From Saccharum officinarum (taxonomy: Eukaryota > Streptophyta > Magnoliopsida > Poales > Poaceae): a DNA stretch of 64,000 nucleotides. The notes under the pieces were generated by a model, which was given only the letters and a program-made list of their open reading frames with translations, had not been told where the DNA came from and did no database searches. Every line of letters begins with the position of its first letter. The stretch's first letter is position 1. The stretch is from positions 112,574,680 to 112,638,679 of the forward strand of contig CM036160.1 in NCBI GenBank assembly GCA_020631735.1. The letters run 5' to 3'. Both the position numbers and the translations under genes were made by a program. This document shows positions 1-10,130 of this stretch, piece by piece.

Positions 1-711
1 AAACCCCACTAGCTAATTCTTTAGAAATACAAGCTGTCCATCAAAGCAGTCTATTATTGGATGCATTTATGACCAACTAGCATTTGCAACTATGGTGTAC
101 ATGTTAGCAAGAATCATCCACTAATATGCATTTAGTTGTCCACGTCAGCGTGCCACGTCATCCGCTAACATTAACTTATAATTGTTGATCCCTTTGTATA
201 AGTAATTTTATTCCAAATCATCAGCAATTTCCACGGCAACGCGTGGGACATTCACCTACTGTTTATATACGAGTAAATCATGGCTAGTTAGTAAAACACC
301 TCTACAATTCAGTAAATCATGGCTAGTTCAACGGCCACAGGAGTGGCCGAGGAGTCCAGGCTGCGCTGTGAAGGCGAACTTCTCGCCTTCTCGGCCACGA
401 TGGCACGAACCGGACGACGTCGCCCATGGATAGGTAGGACACCACGAAGGCATGAACGCGCTTTTTTTTTTTTTTTTTGCAACAACATGAACGCGTTGTT
501 GAACGTCGTGTTGGCCGCCCCGCCGGCATCTAGTTTCTAGACCTCAGCGTAGGACATAACGCTAGTGGCGTTGCTTCCGTGCTGCTTCGGCCTCGCTGCA
601 ACCACTGGCGCCCTGACGGCGCTGATAGAACCACGTGCGGCCGTACCAGGGCGGATCTTAGGGGGGCTCCAGCCCCCCCCCCCCCCCCACTACAGCTGGT
701 GTATGAATGGA
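1..711. other. Intergenic, no gene seen
   Basis: AT-rich at first, then GC-rich from about 320. It holds a poly-T run near 463-478 and a poly-C run near 671-687. Short open frames here show no recognisable domain and look like chance frames in GC-rich DNA. Confidence 0.5.
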
Positions 712-987
712 AGGCCTGGTTTAGATTCTAAATTTAGGAACCAAATTTTGCATAGTAAGTGTTCCGTCATATTGTAGTAATTTTGTTTTTATTTGGTAAT
801 AATTATCCAAATATTAATTAATTAGACTTAAAATATTCGTCTCGCAAAGTACAACAAAACTGTGTAATTAGTTTTTGATTTCATCTACATTTAGTACTCC
901 ATATACGTGCCGATATTTTGATGTGATGGGGAATCTTCTTTTTGCATAGTGGAATTTAGGGGTGAATTTAGATATCTAAACAAGGCC
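712..987. mobile_element. MITE, GGCCTGGTTTAGA family
   Basis: The ends are inverted: GGCCTGGTTTAGAT on the left and ATCTAAACAAGGCC on the right. The AT-rich interior has no coding capacity. A second member with the same terminal style (CCCTGTTTAG...CTAAACAGGG) lies at 16,037-16,279. The superfamily is not certain from the ends alone. Confidence 0.7.
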
Positions 988-2480
988 GAAATATCGAGAG
1001 GGTGAGAGAGAAGAAGAGGTGAAGGAAAGAAGAAAAATGGAGAGAAAGAGAGGAAGAATAAGAGACCAGCCCCTTGAGCCCCTGTGAAAGTTCGGTCATT
1101 GGAGCTTAGGAAGAAGACGTTGAACACTGGACATAGGTTGAAGACGAAGGTCGAACCAGCCATAAAGTTCAGCCCCATAGGATTTTATCCTGGATCCACC
1201 ACTGGGCCGTACAGCGGGAGAACCATGACCTCGTTGCTAGCGGGCACGCCCACGGCCCACCTCGATCCACAACACGACGTCATAGGTAGCAGAGAGGTGA
1301 GATGCATGGCTGGTCGTAGATCGGCGGGTCCAATGGCATTGGTCGCGCCCGTACGTAACCAGTGGAGACAGAACGCCACGAGCCGACGACACCTCGCCAC
1401 AACCTTGGAGCGTAGAAGACATCGTATATGCCCGGGAGTGGCGGCGACAAGTAGAAGACGTGATTAGGATGGTGTGACTAGGACGGTAGATATGTAGACC
1501 GTTGCGTGCGTAGCGCTGAGCAGGAACTCGGCGGCGTGGACGTGGTGGCGCCCCAATCCGAATTTGGCTATGTCACAGCGGATGCCGGGAACTGCCACGT
1601 GACGTCGATCCCACGGAAGCCGCTATCGCGGGCTAGCGCGATGGCCCCGGCGACGAACGCCGCACGGGACGCCGGGTCCGCGGCCATGGCCGCGAACGCT
1701 GAGTCGGCAATGAAGGGTCCGCAGCAGTGCGGCAGACAGGCTTTGGACGACTTGTGACCGGTGCGTTGCGTTTAGGAAGGAAACAAGATCAAATTAAATC
1801 TCCAATGCGGGCCGACGAAGCGCGCTGTCCCCTAATTTGGGTCTACAGACACACAATTTTACATCAGGAATTATATATTATATCTAAATTATTCTAACCA
1901 CTTTTATATATTCTTTTCCTCTTGTAAATTTCTATCAGAAATCCTTTCTTATTCTTTATTTTTTTTCACCCTTTCACCTGTCGGCGCACGTTGTGAAGTG
2001 TCTTGAGATCGCACTGGGAGAGATAGAGCGACAACCCGAAAATTATCGTACCATTCGGTTGTCTTAGAGCATCTCCAAGAGTCATTTTAAATTTCATGTT
2101 CCGTATCTTCGTTTAGCTATTCACTTCATAAAAATTCTTTCTCCACGATCCAACATATTCCAACAGACTAGCTATATATCTAAGAGAAATGAATGAAATT
2201 TGGAGCAATGCAAATATGGTACTAGCTGTCAGCCTCACATACACTAAGATAGCAAGGCATGCTGGCTAGCCAAATTTAGCCGCCGACGCTCGCGGGATAG
2301 TATGTCAAATAGGAGAGCAATCGCATTGGCTAGTCTGTTGGAGGCAAGTTTTTATGAGTTTTAGCTAATCTGTTGGAGGCAAGAGTTTAAGAGTTTTAGC
2401 TAAAAATGGTAATAACAAGTTAGATAGAAATTCTCTTGGACATGCTCATAGTTTCATTCTTTTTAGTTGTATTGTATCTA
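988..2480. other. Intergenic, GC-rich block without a recognised gene
   Basis: A purine-rich stretch (about 990-1080) is followed by a CpG-rich stretch to about 1760. Open frames in the CpG-rich part show no family motif. The remainder to 2480 is AT-rich with no gene seen; two near-identical phrases around 2335-2400 form a short local duplication. Confidence 0.4.
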
Positions 2481-2737
2481 CTCCCTCCGTCCCAATGAAT
2501 GTGCAATTCTCGCATCCCGAGAAGTCAGCCATCGCAAATTTTGATTAAAATTATATAAAAAAATACTAACTCTTATGAGACAAAATAAGTACCGTTAGAT
2601 TGGTTATGAGATATATTTTCATAATAAATTTATTTCGAGACATAAATGTTAATACTTTTTGCTATAAATTTAGTCAAAGTTGACACAGTTTGAACGGCAC
2701 GTTTCCCATAATTGCACAATCAACCGGACGGAGGGAG
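2481..2737. mobile_element. Stowaway-like MITE
   Basis: The element starts CTCCCTCCGTCC and ends GGACGGAGGGAG. It is flanked by TA dinucleotides (2479-2480 and 2738-2739), the expected Tc1/mariner target duplication. It is 257 bp, AT-rich inside and non-coding. Confidence 0.88.
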
Positions 2738-3233
2738 TACCTACTAAAGCATCATCTTTTTCTATGCTAAGTTCACCCAAAAAAACCTCCCCGCTGAGAT
2801 GGCCCTCCTGCACGCACCCCACGAAGTGTACCCAGAAATGCAACTCCCTACAAATGAACCATCCAGATTGCTTCTCGCTATTCTTTCTCTTTACTCACTC
2901 AGATCTGACGGTCAGGATTGCATGTATGGTACTCATCAGCCCCCTGCCATCATCCGCGCGCAAGGCAACACATCCACACGACATCTGCGATTGACGAATC
3001 CGCACCCAAGGCAACACATCCGCTTGACATCCGCGATTGACGTACTGCCTCGACTACACCACGTCCGCGCGTCACCGTCTCCGGCGGTCGGTGCTGCCCG
3101 CCTCCAAACCCCGCTCGCGCTCGCGGTCTACAGGCCTCGGCGCCCTAGGACCCCGCCTTCGTCCCTAACGCGTGTGGAGCATCAGGACCAGGATCAGGTG
3201 GCAGCGTCACCGTCTCCAGGCCTCGCCTCTCCC
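2738..3233. other. Intergenic flank of solo LTR
   Basis: C-rich sequence with no recognised gene. The last five bases (3229-3233, CTCCC) are the left target-site duplication of the adjacent solo LTR. Confidence 0.5.
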
Positions 3234-6200
3234 TGTGGCAGAACCGCCTAATTTAATACCCTCCCAAAAGTACTTGTCTTCCATTAGACACTAAGTACCC
3301 AAGGGAGAGCACTAAACTCTGCGATTCCGTCGAGCACACCCGAGGGAGAACTCGAAAATCCACATTTTTACCTCAGGATCATAAATGAGAGATAAAGCTT
3401 ACAACATCTTTACCATTTCTTACATCACTTTTAGTACAACATCAGGGTAATCCATTGTTTAATTATAACAGCGGAAAATAAAATGTTATCAGAGTTCAGC
3501 GGAAATAAAACCATTTAATGAAGAGTTAAATATTATCATGATGAACATTTATATACAAGAATTCATAATAGGTGGTAAATCTTTCCTTTGTAAAACATTT
3601 TTGGTGAGAGTTATAAATCAACTCTATATCCGTAACATAAGGGAAATCCTCACTGAGCCCACCAGGAGGTTTCCACACATAAAAGTCAGCTTCAAGAACA
3701 CCTGTCACCTGCAACAGGGTAGAACAAACCCTGAGTACTCAATTGTACTCCGCAAGACTTACCCGTCAGAAGGAAAGAAAAGACTCCAAGGATATGCAAG
3801 GCTATCTGGCTTGTGGGTCATTGCAACTGCAGGAAGCATTACTAAAGGTGCATCCTTATATTTAACTTTTATTAGCAGTCATCGGTAGTTCATTAACCCA
3901 CCATTCTAGTAAGCACCTGTTCTACTTTCAAGCAAAGATTGAGCCATCAGAACCATTTTTCCATCTTTCATCTTTCATTTCTTACTACGGTGCCAGAGTG
4001 CAGTCAAGTCGTACCGTCACGTAGAAACGGCGATTCGCGAATCAATGTGCCCAGCTGGGTACCCCGAAAAACACACGCCTCGCTCGTACCCCAGGCACGA
4101 GCAAGACCAACCCGTTTCACTCCTGTCATAGGTTCCAGGTCCCCGTCCAAACTTGGACTCCAAGCCCCCACACTTGAGGCCCGGCCTCAAAGTGGTGCTT
4201 AGACCTCCACCTATCCCCGCCTCCAATCAGTCGGTCCGGAAAGAGCCGGAGCCCATGACAAGAGAGTAACAAGTCTTCCTAGCCCCCATCCGCTAGTATA
4301 TGCTCGGGATAATAAATCTGTGACTTGACCGGGGATCCAGTGCAACGAACAGTCCTTAATCGACACAGGCGGGACAAATGCAACCAGAGCCTCGCTCGGA
4401 TTGCCCAACCAAGTCCATATCCAATTTCAAGTACAACCCCGCCCGGTCTCCAATTATTATCCACATATATATATATTATCTATGTGATAGTAACATGATA
4501 ATAGTAACAATAATATATTTCCTATCTCTCGCGAGTGACAGGCAATCACTCGACTTCTACCGGAGTCCTGTAGCATAGCAATCTACACGATCTTGACATA
4601 CTAGTAAGACTCATGGGATCAGGATATATATATGCAAGTGGGTTTCATTCAACTCCTTAAAACTTAATGCACAAGCATAAATAAAGTGCAGCATAATAGA
4701 GGTTATGCACCGGGGCTTGCCTGGGTAAAAATATAACCAAATGTTAGTATGCCATCTCCGGGGTACGATCACCATGGCATCATCTTTTGGGTCAACGCCA
4801 AGTCCTCCGGTTGATCCATCGATCCATCATCGTTCCTATTATGATTTACGCGAATGCAACGCAGAGACATAAGTAAAAAACAGCAATCGCACTCTCGTCG
4901 TACGACTACGTCTCGCAAGCTAACGAGCTAGCCACACAGAAACTCACTAGGCCACGTATCCACGTTGTCGATTCAAACGTTATTTCTTAACAAGTGTTTT
5001 AGTTATATAAACCCGAGATGTCGCGTTATTCATTTTATCGATTTACTACATATTCAAACCAGAGCTTATTAATTATCCTAACAACTAATTATTTTGGAAC
5101 TACAAAAATTACAGTGAACACCTAGTAGTACTAGAAGTTTACTATAAAATTTCTAGGATTAATGCTATCACTGATTATTCATAACACTGCTTACAAGTTT
5201 ATGTTTGATAATATTAAATATCTCAAAGTAATTAAAGCAAGCCTAAAAATATTATAAAACTACGTGAACTAATTACACCTTTATCTAGATCATGATTTCA
5301 GGAGACTAACAAAATTGGTTCTACCATTTTTATGATTTTTATTTGATTTATTACGGATTTACAAACTTCAGCCATATTAAATAAAATAGCAAAAAGGACC
5401 CGTATAATTCTTTTGCTTGGATATATACCCTTCTCACCTTGCTCTCTCTTTTCCAGGAACGGAGCGCTCGAAGCAGAGGAGCTGAGGAGCTCCGGCTGGC
5501 AGTGGAGTCGCTGCGGTCACGACGGCCGGCGAGGGCGGGACAGCTCCACGGCTTGGGCGGCTGCGAGCTCGGCAAGCGGAGTTGGGACGCGGAGGTGGAG
5601 CAAGGAGAGGCCGTGAGATAGGACGAGCAAGGCGAGCAACGGTGTGGCTTCCTTAAAAAGCCGAGGAGACAGCAGACAAGCATAGATGGCAGGGCGTGCG
5701 GTGCAGCGAAATGAGAGAGAGAAGAGAGTGCACGGCGCAGCAGCTCTTAATGCTCGGATGAACAGTGTTCCTGTATGCTACAGCGCATTCTGCGACGCTA
5801 CAGTGATCTCTGCGCTGCTACAGTGCACTCTGCGCCGCTACAGTGACCTCTGCGCTGCTACAGTGCACTCTGCGACGCTACAGTGATCTCTGCGCTGCTA
5901 CAGTGCACTCTGCGACTCTACAGTGATCTCTGCGCTGCCACAGTGCATTCTACAAAACGCTACAGTGATTTCTGGAGAACCCAGCAGCTTCCACGAGTGA
6001 ACAGTATTCCCGCGCGTCTACAGTGCCCCTGCAGTGACATTGCGTGCTCTCTGGTTCTAGAATTCCTAGACCGCCTGCATCACGTCTGCCTTAACGGGCT
6101 CAAGGATGCGTGCCTCGATGCGAGCGAGATCAGGTTCAATGCAGATCACAAAGCGATTTGTCAAGTTCAGTTATAATGCAGACCATTCAAACATCTAGAA

Positions 6201-6585
6201 AAACCAGTCTGCAGATCATGCTTTGGTTGGTTGGCATGATTAGATAAATTAAAGCTTTGGACTGACCAATAAGTATTTCACGTAATCGTCCCTACTACGT
6301 ACTAACCCATAGGAATAAATATTAAACACTATTTAATTATTTTGCTCAATATAATTTGTTAAAAAATAGCACTCTTAATCCTAAGTTCATTCCCTTGCCA
6401 ATGCAACGAAAGGACTCATTTTTAATTTTTGGATTTGGTTTCTTGCAACCACAAACATGCGTCACATAAGAGTCGGGTATCATTTCATGAGCGATTAAAA
6501 TTTTAAAACCCGAGAACTCGTTCTGCTAATTTCTTTTAGGCCTTAATCGCATGCTAAGTAAGTTAGTAACACCAGGGGTGTTACA
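3234..6585 (-). mobile_element. Solo LTR (minus strand), same family as the 48-58 kb element
   Basis: Read on the minus strand it begins TGTAACACCCCTGGTGTTAC and ends GGTTCTGCCACA. These are the ends seen in the LTRs of the retrotransposon at 48,674-58,066. The 5-bp duplication CTCCC occurs on both sides (3229-3233, 6586-6590). The length of 3,352 bp is close to the 3,327-bp LTR of the relative. No internal region or second LTR is present, so this is the product of LTR-LTR recombination. The interior carries a 20-bp minisatellite (5777-5976). Confidence 0.93.
5777..5976. repeat. 20-bp minisatellite inside the solo LTR
   Basis: About nine to ten head-to-tail copies of a 20-bp unit of the form GCTACAGTGATCTCTGCGCT. 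Two variants (GTGATCTC and GTGCACTC cores) largely alternate. Copies become degenerate toward the right end. Confidence 0.9.
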
Positions 6586-7711
6586 CTCCCGGTCATGACC
6601 GTCTCCAGTCCCTGCAGCCCACGATCGCGCCTGCGTTGTCCCCTTCTCCTGGCCCCACGACGACGGCGCTCTTCCGTCCCCGTCTCCACGATCTGCTGCT
6701 TGCTCGGAGCAAATGTGTCGGTGTTTGAGATCAACACCAACTAGTAAACTTGTATGCGGGTCTGGGCTCGGATGGTATGCAAGATGGACAAGAGAATGTA
6801 TATTGTTTCGGACGGAACGTCTCTACGTCCAGTTGCGAACCGCTGCTCGTGTTACTTGCACTGAGTTCGTAGTAGGGGTGTACAAACTAGCGAGAGAGGG
6901 AAGAGCTCCCAAGTCTCTGTGTGTTGTGTGCGTATAGGCTTCAGTTGCCTTTTTTTTGCGATGCCCCACCTGGGGCACCCTGCCTACTCTTTTATAGTTG
7001 AAAGGGACGGCCGGTTACGGTGAAGGAAAAGGAGAGAAAAAAGGAAGGTAGAGAAGAAAGAGAAAAACAAAAAGACGGGGCGGTCTACGGCGTCGTCCCT
7101 CTTCTTCTCTTCGCGGGTCCCCTTGGGCGTGCGGGCGATGGGGACAGGCGTCATCCTTGAGTCCTGTTCGTCACTGGAGCGACATGCATCCCTGGTCAAT
7201 CCAGACGAGGCGCCCTATCTCGTGACGGGAGTGGGAGGGGTCAAATAGCAGATGGTGACACGGGCGTACGGGGATTAGGCAACATAATGCCATCCTATTC
7301 CATGTCATGGACCGCCGTGGGTGCATGGGCACGGCCCGCCACTGTTCCGAGTCATGTCATGGCGTACAGGCCACGTCCGGGGTGGTTAGGAGCGGTACGG
7401 CCTCTTCCGACATGCACGCGTTCCCCGCCCGAGGGCTTATTTGCATAAGTTTCATCGGGCAAGGCGGAAACCCCCTCCTCGGGGTTGGGTGGTGCGGGGC
7501 CAGTTCCCTTGGGGTCGGACGGTGGAGAGCACGGTCCGGGGGTCGGCTTAGCGGGGACCCACGTTCTTAGGGTCGGACAAGTTGGGAACCTTGCCCTCAG
7601 GGTAGGGCGAGGCAGATTTCCCTTCAAGGGGTCAGATAAGGTTGTTTCATGATTCTTAACCGTCGGTTGGGTTAATGTTGATGCTTATTAACCCTTCGTC
7701 CTTAGGGGCCG
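6586..7711. other. Intergenic, LTR-like remnants
   Basis: 6586-6590 is the right TSD of the solo LTR. From about 6930 to 7700 the sequence is rich in GGTCGGAC-type phrases separated by short spacers, which resembles terminal parts of grass Ty3/gypsy LTRs. No pair of LTR ends or TSD could be fixed. No gene is seen. Confidence 0.35.
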
Positions 7712-8193
7712 TGATATTTCCCCTGACAAGATGCCTGAACGCCGGCGCCGAGGACTTCATCGTGAATCCCCTCCAGAGCAAGGAAGTGCAGCATCTCTGG
7801 AACTGCTCCACCGCCATGAGGCCCAGCAAGGGCGCCGCGCTGTTCGAGGCCATCGTGGCCAAGCGAAATAACAAGCCCTTGGTGCTGCCGCCCTCCGACG
7901 CTGCCGTCGGGACGGCGATTGAACCTTGCCGGAGTCGCCATGGAACGTACGTCGCGCCGGCTGCCACTACTCGCCCTCGGACGGAAAGGTTAATTTTTTC
8001 CTCATTTCTCTGATCGCGTTTGTCTCTGTTCCTTCTCTGCCAGGTGCTGCAATCGTCGAGCATGGAGCTCTCGCAGTACCTGCCGCTCCTGCTCAAGCTC
8101 GTCGTGCTGGTGTATGCCGTGCTGTGCCTGGTCGAGCTCCTGCACAGATGGTCATCGGGCGGCCGTTGCTTGCTCTCCCTGTGGTGCGCCTGA
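7712..8193 (+). pseudogene. Type-A response regulator fragment (ORR-like), 3' part only
   Basis: The segment encodes the end of a receiver domain (RCLNAGAEDFIVNPLQ...VQHLWNCS, 7728-7810) followed by a divergent Ser/Pro-rich linker. The tail from 8044 has a hydrophobic stretch and ends in LLHRWSSGG...LSLWCA before a TGA at 8191-8193. This layout matches a subgroup of grass type-A cytokinin response regulators whose short receiver is followed by a hydrophobic C-terminus. The receiver's acidic pocket and phospho-Asp are absent, and nothing upstream supplies them. The receiver part and the tail lie in different frames, separated by a GT...AG stretch (7989-8043) that does not restore the receiver frame if removed. 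I therefore call it a broken fragment. Either an unusual splice or an exon outside normal spacing is the alternative. Confidence 0.65.
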
Positions 8194-9371
8194 GCAGCAA
8201 GCAGCAAAGCTAGGAGCAACGCTCTAGTGCAGTGCAGTACTGGGCGCCAACAGGAGGCTGATGATGCAAATGCAGAGTTCTTCTGTTGCCGCACCAAGTA
8301 AAGCACTGCTATTTTCAGGCTCCAGCAAGCAGGTGTATTTGCTTTTTGTTTGCTCAGCCTCTCTTGTTCAACGATGCGATTTGGATTTTTGAGCACCTTT
8401 TTGCATGAAAGATTTATTTGTTTTTTTTCACATGGTGGATTTAGGGACTGCATGGATGACGTCGATGCTCAACCAGAAGGTGCTAGAGTTGATTCTTAGA
8501 AGCTGCAAAGTGCATGTTTCATATCCTTTATGCAAATGCAAGATGAGATTTGTTGCCTGTGATGACCCAAAAAAATAAGACTTAGATTGATGGACTTATT
8601 ATCATTAAGAACATAACCTTTTCTTTACTCAAAAGCACTAAATTAACCCGCTTCCAGAAAAATCCTTGTTAAACTGATCACCTGTTGCTTATTTATATTT
8701 TTTGAATGACCAGAGCATGTTTAGGGATTTTTTTTTCTATATTTTCAGCATTTCAAAAGCTAAGATTTTTAAGTATTCAAAAAAGATCGAAGCATTAGCT
8801 AGCTTCAGTGGTATGTTTCTATTGTATCGATTCATTTTGTGTTCCATTATCATGCTAAGTTGATTTTCCTATTCTTCAGGAAATATAAATCTACGAAGGC
8901 TACTCTTGGGTAAGAAATAAGGATATGAAAATATGGTAGCTTTATATACTCAACGCTATCCTGTGAATGAATCTGTAAGCATGCACTTATAGTCTACAGT
9001 ACAAAACCAAATGGTACAAGAATAATCCGGTAACATTGAAACAAAGGTAAAGCATGCACTTTATTAATGAATTTGTAAGTTTATTGGACCCAAATTTGAA
9101 GAAAGGTTTTCATTTGCTCCAGATTTAGGAATGGAAGGAGGTTTCAGAATTTGTCCAAACTAATCACACCAGTTGCTTGGTGATTACTGTAGTAGAGCAC
9201 CCAATTCGACTAAAGTGATGTACTGATATTTTTTTAGTGTAGGGCATCTCACATTCACGCAGAGTTATTATGCTTATTTATTTTGTTAGCTGAGTTATTA
9301 TGTTTCTTGTTGGTTGATTTGTGTTTCTAAATGGCACCGTAGCGTTAGCACGGGTAATATACTTAGCATGT
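8194..9371. other. Intergenic, AT-rich
   Basis: No gene or bounded repeat was recognised. The phrase around 9338-9360 (ACCGTAGCGTTAGCACGGGTAATA) belongs to a motif that recurs in this window at TE boundaries. Confidence 0.4.
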
Positions 9372-9511
9372 AGTAGGCCACTGTAGCCCGTTCGCTTCGC
9401 TGAAAAATCATAACTAAAAAATACTGTTCGCTGATTTGTTACGAGAGAAAAATATTATTTTAACTAAAAAATTAAATTAAAAAGTACGAATTATAAGACA
9501 AGTGAACATGC
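9372..9511. mobile_element. MITE remnant related to the 44,801 Tourist-like element
   Basis: It contains CCCGTTCGCTTCGCTGAAAA, CTGTTCGCTGATTTGTTACG and a terminal arm ...TTATAAGACAAGTGAACATG. The arms are partly complementary and the middle resembles the 129-bp MITE at 44,801-44,929. No target duplication is clear. Confidence 0.5.
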
Positions 9512-9895
9512 ACTCTATATCACAGTGTGGGCACACCTTTTTTTTTCTTTATCCGGTACGGCAATGGACAATAATAAACACATCATCCGCATGTCTGATG
9601 CGGGGCCCACCGGGCAGTCTCTAGTCTCCACCGCCCGCAGCCAGAGGCGACCGGATCACGCGCGTCACATCTGTCGGTGCTGGGCGCTCCCGGACGGTAG
9701 GTGGAACTGGAAGCGAGGCGTGCGAAGCGAACCCCGCGAAGCGAAGAAGCCTGCCCCTGTTTCCTCCCGTGCTCCCCACCCGGGAAAAGGGGCAACGAGA
9801 AATCGAACCCACACGCGACGCCTCCACCTCCACCCGCTCGCCTGTGTCCAGATCCAGCCGCCCGCATCTCTCTCTCTCTCCCTCGCTCGCGCGCG

Positions 9896-9925
9896 ATGAG
9901 CTGCCGCGGCGGGCGGGCGTGCTAG
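9896..9925 (+). promoter_or_regulatory. Upstream ORF (9 codons) in the likely 5' leader of the VTT gene
   Basis: An ATG at 9896 opens a 9-codon frame (MSCRGGRAC) that ends in TAG at 9923-9925. It lies 205 bp before the main start and just after a CT-dinucleotide tract (about 9869-9892) typical of plant leaders. It is a regulatory uORF only if transcription starts upstream of it, which the sequence cannot show. Confidence 0.4.
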
Positions 9926-10130
9926 CGGTAGCAGCGAGCGGTGCGCGAGGGCGGAGGAGGCGGAGGCGGAGGCGGGTGGGCGGATCCGGGGGGCGGCAAA
10001 TCTGGCAGGCGCCGCGGTGGGGCTGCGGGCGCGGGGGAGGGCGGGGGGCTGGGCGGACGGCGCGGAGGGCGGGGAGGGAGGGGAGGACTGCGGCAGGCTC
10101 AGGCCCTGGCGCAGGAGGCTGCTCGCGTCC

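Noticed and set aside
5777..5976. CRISPR-like look of the repeated 20-mer
   Set aside because: Repeats are directly adjacent without unique spacers and the DNA is a plant LTR; it is a minisatellite.
7656..8453. 265-codon open frame on the minus strand
   Set aside because: It lies antisense to the response-regulator fragment and has no domain; it is open because of GC content.
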